A stretch of 64,000 nt of DNA from Amphibalanus amphitrite (lineage: Eukaryota > Arthropoda > Thecostraca > Balanomorpha > Balanidae): positions 62,001 to 126,000 of the forward strand of contig NW_024881536.1 of NCBI RefSeq assembly GCF_019059575.1, given 5' to 3'. The notes below the pieces were generated by a model that ran no database searches, was not told the DNA's origin, and worked only from the letters and a program-made list of their open reading frames with translations. Below, in pieces: positions 60,101 to 64,000 of the stretch. Both the position numbers and the translations under genes were made by a program. Every line of letters begins with the position of its first letter. Position 1 is the stretch's first letter.

Positions 60101-62483
60101 ACCATCCGAGAGCGGTGTCACGGCAGACAGGCGGCCAGTCATGGCGCTGAGGAAGCAGGCCGGAGCGGCCGCCGGGCTCGCGCTGCTCATCAAAACCGGC
60201 GTGGAAGACATGGAGGAGAAGGCCGTCAGGAAGTGGCTCTCCTGGATCCTCAGGTGCGGCTGGAGTCTGGAGTCGGACGGACGCCCGGGTCTGCCATTCA
60301 GAGCGGCCATTTCAGTTCGCCACTGGAGGCAGTGTTGCAGTGCCGATTGCCGAAAACGAATATCCTATAGTCTATACCGGACATCCAGTGCATTGCACCG
60401 GATCCTTCGTTACATTATGATCAATGCATAGGCTGGTTCCTCGTGTAACTCTGAATCCTTGGATGAATCGCAATCAGTTATTGATTTTGAAAGGGTCACA
60501 TCACATTTCATAAGGGTGTTACACATGTGTGGGCAACACTTGATTCAACATCGTTTTACACAGCTTGAAGAATGCTTCAGTAGGCAGTTTGACACAAGCG
60601 AGCCCACCTGTACAAAAACATGTATATGCGAATGACGGCGGCACGACTGTGCTGAGAGCTAGACACTTCCCAACGAGAATGCAGTTGGCTGGGTAGTGGA
60701 CGCTGAAGTGGATAAACATTGTGATTATAAGTGTAGTACTCCCGTCAGCTTGAATTTTCAGATCTGCGCTTATGTCACACATCTATTCCGTTGCAGGCGG
60801 CACGTGCAGGGCAACAAGGGGCGGGCGAAGACGTCGGACGCCAACCGGTTCGTCGACAACGCTATGGAGTTTGCGCGCAGCCTGATCAAGAGCGAGGGCC
60901 TGGACCCGCTCAAAGTGGCCGACGACGAGACACTGTTCGAGGAAAAGGTAGGCGGCACGCTGCTGAAGAGCGAAAGGTTTACGGCCCAGACTGGCGACGT
61001 GAGGCGAGACAAAGGATGGAATAGATAAAGCTCCAAAGAACCAAACGAAAACTTTAAAAGTAATACCGTAAAGTGGGGCTATTTGAGACAGTGGGGCTAT
61101 TTGAGACAGTAATTAAAATCGCTATAAAATGAAGACCGTTTGATTTTTATGTGATATTTTTGCTCAGGAAGGTGTGGAATCGAGCAGTAAATCGCCTGAG
61201 CAAAAATTAGGCATACATTTCAAACGGTTTTTATTTTATAACGATTTTAAATACTGTCTCAAATAGCCCCACTGTCTCAAATAGCCCCACCTTACGGTAC
61301 GTGTATATCGTGGAGACTGGAGATAGGGTCGAAGGCTAACAATTGTAATCGCCGTGACTCTTTTGAGCGTCCGTTGTCCATGCCATCAACCTTCTCCCGG
61401 TGGTATTTGAACGTTCGGTCGCCCTTTTCTGACGTGTTCGGGGACCCGTTTCAGCTGTTTTTCATCCGTTTGTCGGCGTCAGTGACGTTCCTGGCCACCT
61501 CTCTGAAGGGCATGTCGACCCTGCGGCGGAAGGGTGACGCCATCCTGGAGCTGGACGGCGACTGGCTCACACTGCAGACCCAGCTCGCCACCACCAAAAT
61601 CGAGGTGCGCACACTCGCAGTGAATTGATCCTCGTTAGACTGAGCCATTTTCAACATAATTACGCTTCATGCAACATCCAACATTCGCTGATCTACCCCT
61701 GATTACCTAGAGCTTCGCGGATAAACAAGTGTGCTAGCTAACTATAACGGGAGCGACTGTGAACACATTTTAATATTTTCAGTCAAGTAATGATCTCAAA
61801 GCCCACGTCAGCGACTTACGGGCCAGGTGTTTGACTTTTCGTTCATAGCTCCTACAATAATTATTGCTGATCGAAATTTTGAAAATACAGTCACATTTGC
61901 GGTGAATAATCTTATGTTCTAAAATTTCCAGCTGGATTTTGCCCGTCCCACTTCGTGCACTTAACAGCCTCGTTTGTCCGCCAGTGTAACACAAACTGCA
62001 CGGCCAAGTTCATGGACCTGGGTCCCAACTTTGACCTGACCGTGGACGTGGACGCCGTCACGGTGAAGATGAAGGCGCGCATCAACACGAGCACCATGCA
62101 GATCGTCATTCCCTCCTTCGAGGTCGTCCATGTCGGGTGAGCGAATCTTGAGGATGTCCTTCCAATATCACAGAGACATTTACGCTGGCTTTGCTCAGTG
62201 CCCACTCCCCAGAGACATTGACCCGACCCTCCCCCTCTCTTCCCACAGAGACATCGACGCCGAGGCGGACGGCCTGTTTCCAATCGACTCACTGCTGGCT
62301 GCCATCAGCGAGCTCTTCATCAAACGCTGCAAGGACTCGATCGTCAAGGTGTTCGAGTTCGAGGCGCAGTGCCAGCTGGAGGCGGCGCTGAAACGGCTCG
62401 ACTTCACGCAGATCGTGCGCTCCTATGGCAGAAAGTACTTCAAGGACGCCGCACAACACGTCGGAGTGCCCGGACTGAGCTGA
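53995..62483 (+). CDS. Group-7-allergen/TULIP-like protein with alternative first exons (whole gene)
   Basis: Coding exons: 53995-54101 (1A) or 60141-60253 (1B), then 60797-60947, 61455-61604, 61985-62136 and 62249-62483. All phases agree, giving 264 aa (1A) or 266 aa (1B). The core resembles arthropod group 7 allergen (Der p 7-type) proteins of the lipid-binding TULIP fold: an N-terminal helix with FVDNAMEFARSLIKSEGLDP, then LKGMSTLRRKGDA, AKFMDLGPNFDLTV, INTSTMQIVIPSFEV and a C-terminal amphipathic helix region. Such proteins are thought to bind lipids or hydrophobic ligands. Neither first exon encodes a clear signal peptide, unlike mite allergens, so a cytosolic or unconventional location is possible. 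The family assignment is by remembered pattern, not a search; a takeout/JHBP-type TULIP is the main alternative. Confidence 0.7.
54235..54420. repeat. Minisatellite GTACCGCACTACATCCCTGA
   Basis: About five copies of a ~35-bp unit with TGGTATACTGTACCGCACTA. Confidence 0.9.
54437..55310. mobile_element. TTAA element, copy F1 (truncated)
   Basis: It begins ATTAGCCCGCGCACCGACGG, with a poly-G hairpin. It lacks its own right end and stops where copy F2 begins. The interior contains GAAGGTCAAGGTCA near 54783. Confidence 0.75.
55310..56318. mobile_element. TTAA element, copy F2
   Basis: Ends TTAACCCGCGCACCGACGGG and CCGTCGGTGCGCGGGTTAA; 1,009 bp. GGGGGGGCGGATGACCGCCC-type hairpins lie at both ends. 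Confidence 0.88.
56315..57326. mobile_element. TTAA element, copy F3 (opposite orientation)
   Basis: It starts at the TTAA shared with F2 (TTAACCAGCGCACCGACGGG) and ends CCGTCGGTGCGCGGGTTAA. Its sequence runs as the reverse complement of F2 over its whole length. Confidence 0.88.
57327..57470. mobile_element. TTAA element, end fragment
   Basis: About 145 bp matching only the last part of F2 (GGTAGGAGGTTCAAACTTGC to CTGTCGGTGTGCGAGTTAA). Confidence 0.8.
57467..58514. mobile_element. TTAA element, copy F4
   Basis: Ends TTAACCCTCGCCGGCCGAGG and CCGGCGAGGGTTAA; 1,048 bp, sharing its left TTAA with the preceding fragment. A distinct subfamily, related to the degraded copy near 1.6-1.9 kb. Confidence 0.82.
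60141..60253 (+). CDS. TULIP-like gene, alternative first exon 1B
   Basis: ATG in context gtcATGG; donor CTCAG|GTGCGG, phase 2, the same as 1A. It encodes MALRKQAGAAAGLALLIKTG and then a stretch ending EEKAVRKWLSWILR. The Ala/Leu-rich start is mildly hydrophobic but short for a signal peptide. The DNA from about 59600 to 60140 is GC-rich, fitting a separate promoter. No splice acceptor is needed if this is a true first exon. Confidence 0.75.
60797..60947 (+). CDS. TULIP-like gene exon 2
   Basis: Acceptor TATTCCGTTGCAG|G; donor GAAAAG|GTAGGC; phase 2 in, 0 out. It encodes RHVQGNKGRAKTSDANRFVD followed by NAMEFARSLIKSEGLDPLKV and ends LFEEK. This is the first helix and conserved GLDPL turn of group-7-like proteins. 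Confidence 0.82.
61064..61299. mobile_element. Foldback MITE in TULIP-like intron
   Basis: The ends TACCGTAAAGTGGGGCTATT and GGGGCTATTTGAGACAGT are doubled and inverted at the other end (CCCCACCTTACGGTA). Arms of about 100 bp pair across a short centre. Flanked by TA. Confidence 0.85.
61455..61604 (+). CDS. TULIP-like gene exon 3
   Basis: Acceptor GACCCGTTTCAG|CTG; donor ATCGAG|GTGCGC; 150 nt, phase 0 both sides. It encodes a strand-rich part with SVTFLATSLKGMSTLRRKGD, matching the LKGLSTxxRxGDA motif of the family, ending TTKIE. A nearer AG at 61480 is out of frame with the preceding exon, so 61454 is chosen. Confidence 0.8.
61605..61984 (+). other. TULIP-like intron 3
   Basis: No repeat or gene seen; a frame open through the acceptor (61931 onward) is not in phase at other AGs. 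Confidence 0.55.
61985..62136 (+). CDS. TULIP-like gene exon 4
   Basis: Acceptor TTGTCCGCCAG|TGT is the only nearby AG in phase 0; donor GTCGG|GTGAGC, phase 2. It begins CNTNCTAKFMDLGPNFDLTV and ends with VIPSFEVVHVG. The AKFMDLGP block and the alternating hydrophobic strands fit the TULIP barrel. A pair of Cys at the exon start could form a disulfide. Confidence 0.8.
62249..62483 (+). CDS. TULIP-like gene exon 5 and stop
   Basis: Acceptor CTCTTCCCACAG|A; stop TGA 62481-62483. It begins DIDAEADGLFPIDSLLAAIS and carries on as an amphipathic helix with ELFIKRCKDSIVKVFEFEAQ, ending GVPGLS. This long C-terminal helix is where Der p 7-like proteins close the barrel. A poly-G run (about 62501-62513) follows in the 3' region. 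No near AATAAA is visible; the closest hexamer I see is near 63786. Confidence 0.85.
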
Positions 62484-64000
62484 GGGGCGCTGGATATATG
62501 GGGGGGGGGGGGGCACGACTGAGCTGAGGGACGCTGGGAAGGTGGTGAGAGGCAAGGGGATATGCAAGGCTGGCCCGAGAGCCACCAAGAGGCGAGAGAA
62601 GGGGCAGGACTCAGCTGACGAGCCCACGAGCCGCGGAAGTGTGTTAGACGACAGAGCTGCTATGGGCAGGTTCCCAGTGGGCCAGAGAGCGGTTCTGCAG
62701 CGAGGTAAGCATTTGTAGAAGACGGTGACGATTGTGTCGTGCGCATGACGTGTGTGAAGCGAAGAGAGGTTTCCAAGTGAGCCAAAGACGGTATCAATGA
62801 GCAAATGACAACCATTGATGCGCCGTCTATACGGTTATATAGGTGTAATGCGATATGCTGAGCATGAGGATATTGTACTGTGTTCCATAAAAGTGCGACC
62901 GGTGACTGACTTTACCAGCTGTCAACAAGTAGATAGCTGTGGATCCCGTGAACAAACATGTATGAATTTATCTATATATGAGGCGTCCAGCTAAATATAA
63001 GGAACTCGGGCAACACAAGCGCGAAACAAGACGGACCTCACTGTGGAAAGGTCATGACGCGAGCAACTGAACTGGTCATTCACCAGCCAGTTGACGTGTA
63101 AATGTGTCGAGAGAGAGCTTGAATCCGCGATCTGTGCGCTGCTAAGTACTATGGTGACCAGTGACAAACTAGGCTGTTGAAAACAGCTAGGCGGAAATGG
63201 CCACGAAAGGATGTACCGACCCTTCGAGACATCCGCGTTCCTGCGAACTCGGGCGCAAAACAGAACAGAAGCATGGACGGTCTATCGGCGCTATGAACTG
63301 GGCCAAACATCCACGCAACAAACAGGGAGCCGAGCGGCGCCATCCGGCTGCCTCTCTGTTACCACGCGCGGTGCCGGGAGCGGGTCCCGCCGGCGACCCG
63401 CTCGGTGCGGCGGCACGGACCGGGGAGTTCCCGCAGACTGCCGACCCGGCCCGGCGACTCGTGACATCCTGTCGGGCAGCCGGCGCCAGACCGTGCCAGC
63501 CGCCCGCCGCCCGAGGGGGCCCCGCCGGGACTCAGGGTATATCCGGGACTGAGGAAATTCGGGGGTCGTGAACCGGCTGAATCTGGATTCGAAGGCCGAG
63601 TGAACGTGACGGAAAACTAGCGCCGGGTGGTGTACTACGCTGTGATGTATTTAACGGAGCCGGATCGTGCGTAGCTGGAGTTTGGCTGGAGGTCACCGAA
63701 TCCATGCGTGGTAGATTCCTGCTTCCAGCCATTAACAATTAAATGCAGATGAAATCTCCCGCTTTGTGCCTTCTGAATCTCTGATAAATAAATGATAAAC
63801 CCAGGAGGAAACGACAATTCAGTATGACTTACTTATTTCAGCCACGTAAAACTCCCGAAATGTAACCTAATTATTGAGCTTAGAAAAGCGTAAACTCTCA
63901 GTCTCGACCATGTATTGCACTTTCCCTATGTAAACCATCACGTACCAAACGTCTTTAAAGACACATTATTACACAACAATATAGGTACACTAATAATCAC
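62484..64000 (+). other. 3' flank of the TULIP-like gene
   Basis: Presumed 3'UTR then intergenic DNA. A GC-rich patch (63330-63560) has frames on two phases without recognised content. An AATAAA hexamer is at about 63786. Confidence 0.4.

Larger units (their letters stand above)
54102..60140 (+). other. Intron between first exons of the TULIP-like gene
   Basis: It is filled by a minisatellite (54235-54420) and a cluster of TTAA elements (54437-58514). From 58515 to about 59600 nothing is recognised. From 59600 the sequence is GC-rich and may serve as the 1B promoter. Confidence 0.55.

Overview
This is a eukaryotic nuclear window with short GC-rich exons, long repeat-filled introns and GT-AG splice sites. 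It looks like an arthropod genome: one gene matches Drosophila pipe closely, and a second resembles the arthropod group-7-allergen family. A crustacean is my best guess from composition and repeats, but that is inference. Almost every open reading frame longer than 60 codons outside the exons listed here is a by-product of GC-rich or satellite DNA.

Three genes can be assembled. (1) A pipe-type heparan-sulfate/uronyl 2-O-sulfotransferase lies on + at 3827-45693. It has nine constitutive or alternative coding positions, and all splice phases fit (387 or 390 aa). It includes a type II signal-anchor exon and a tandem pair of mutually exclusive 116/125-nt exons. (2) A small secreted granulin protein with two complete 12-cysteine domains lies on - at 49685-48439, convergent with pipe. 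(3) A group-7-allergen/TULIP-like protein lies on + at 53995-62483. It has two homologous alternative first exons (53995-54101 and 60141-60253) and four shared exons. Genes 2 and 3 are divergently arranged.

The rest is mostly mobile and repetitive DNA. The dominant family is a TTAA-bounded, non-coding, roughly 0.7-1.2-kb element. Its ends read CCCGCGC.. or CCCTCGC.., it has subterminal poly-G/poly-C hairpins, and its interior is packed with AGGTCA/TGACCT half-sites. Copies lie at about 0.2-1.4, 2.1-2.8, 26.9-28.1, 36.6-37.5 and 38.5-39.7 kb, with a five-member cluster at 54.4-58.5 kb. A non-LTR retrotransposon (minus strand, 36.5-41.3 kb) is interrupted by a hAT-like element with a perfect 8-bp target duplication. 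That hAT-like element itself contains a TTAA element and a higher-order satellite. Other items are TTAA-flanked MITEs, a hAT-type MITE, foldback elements, and several micro- and minisatellites.

The most unusual points are the frame-enforced exon choice in pipe, the duplicated first exons of the TULIP-like gene, the AGGTCA-rich TTAA family, and three separate splice junctions around which tandem repeats containing the exon edge have spread into the intron.
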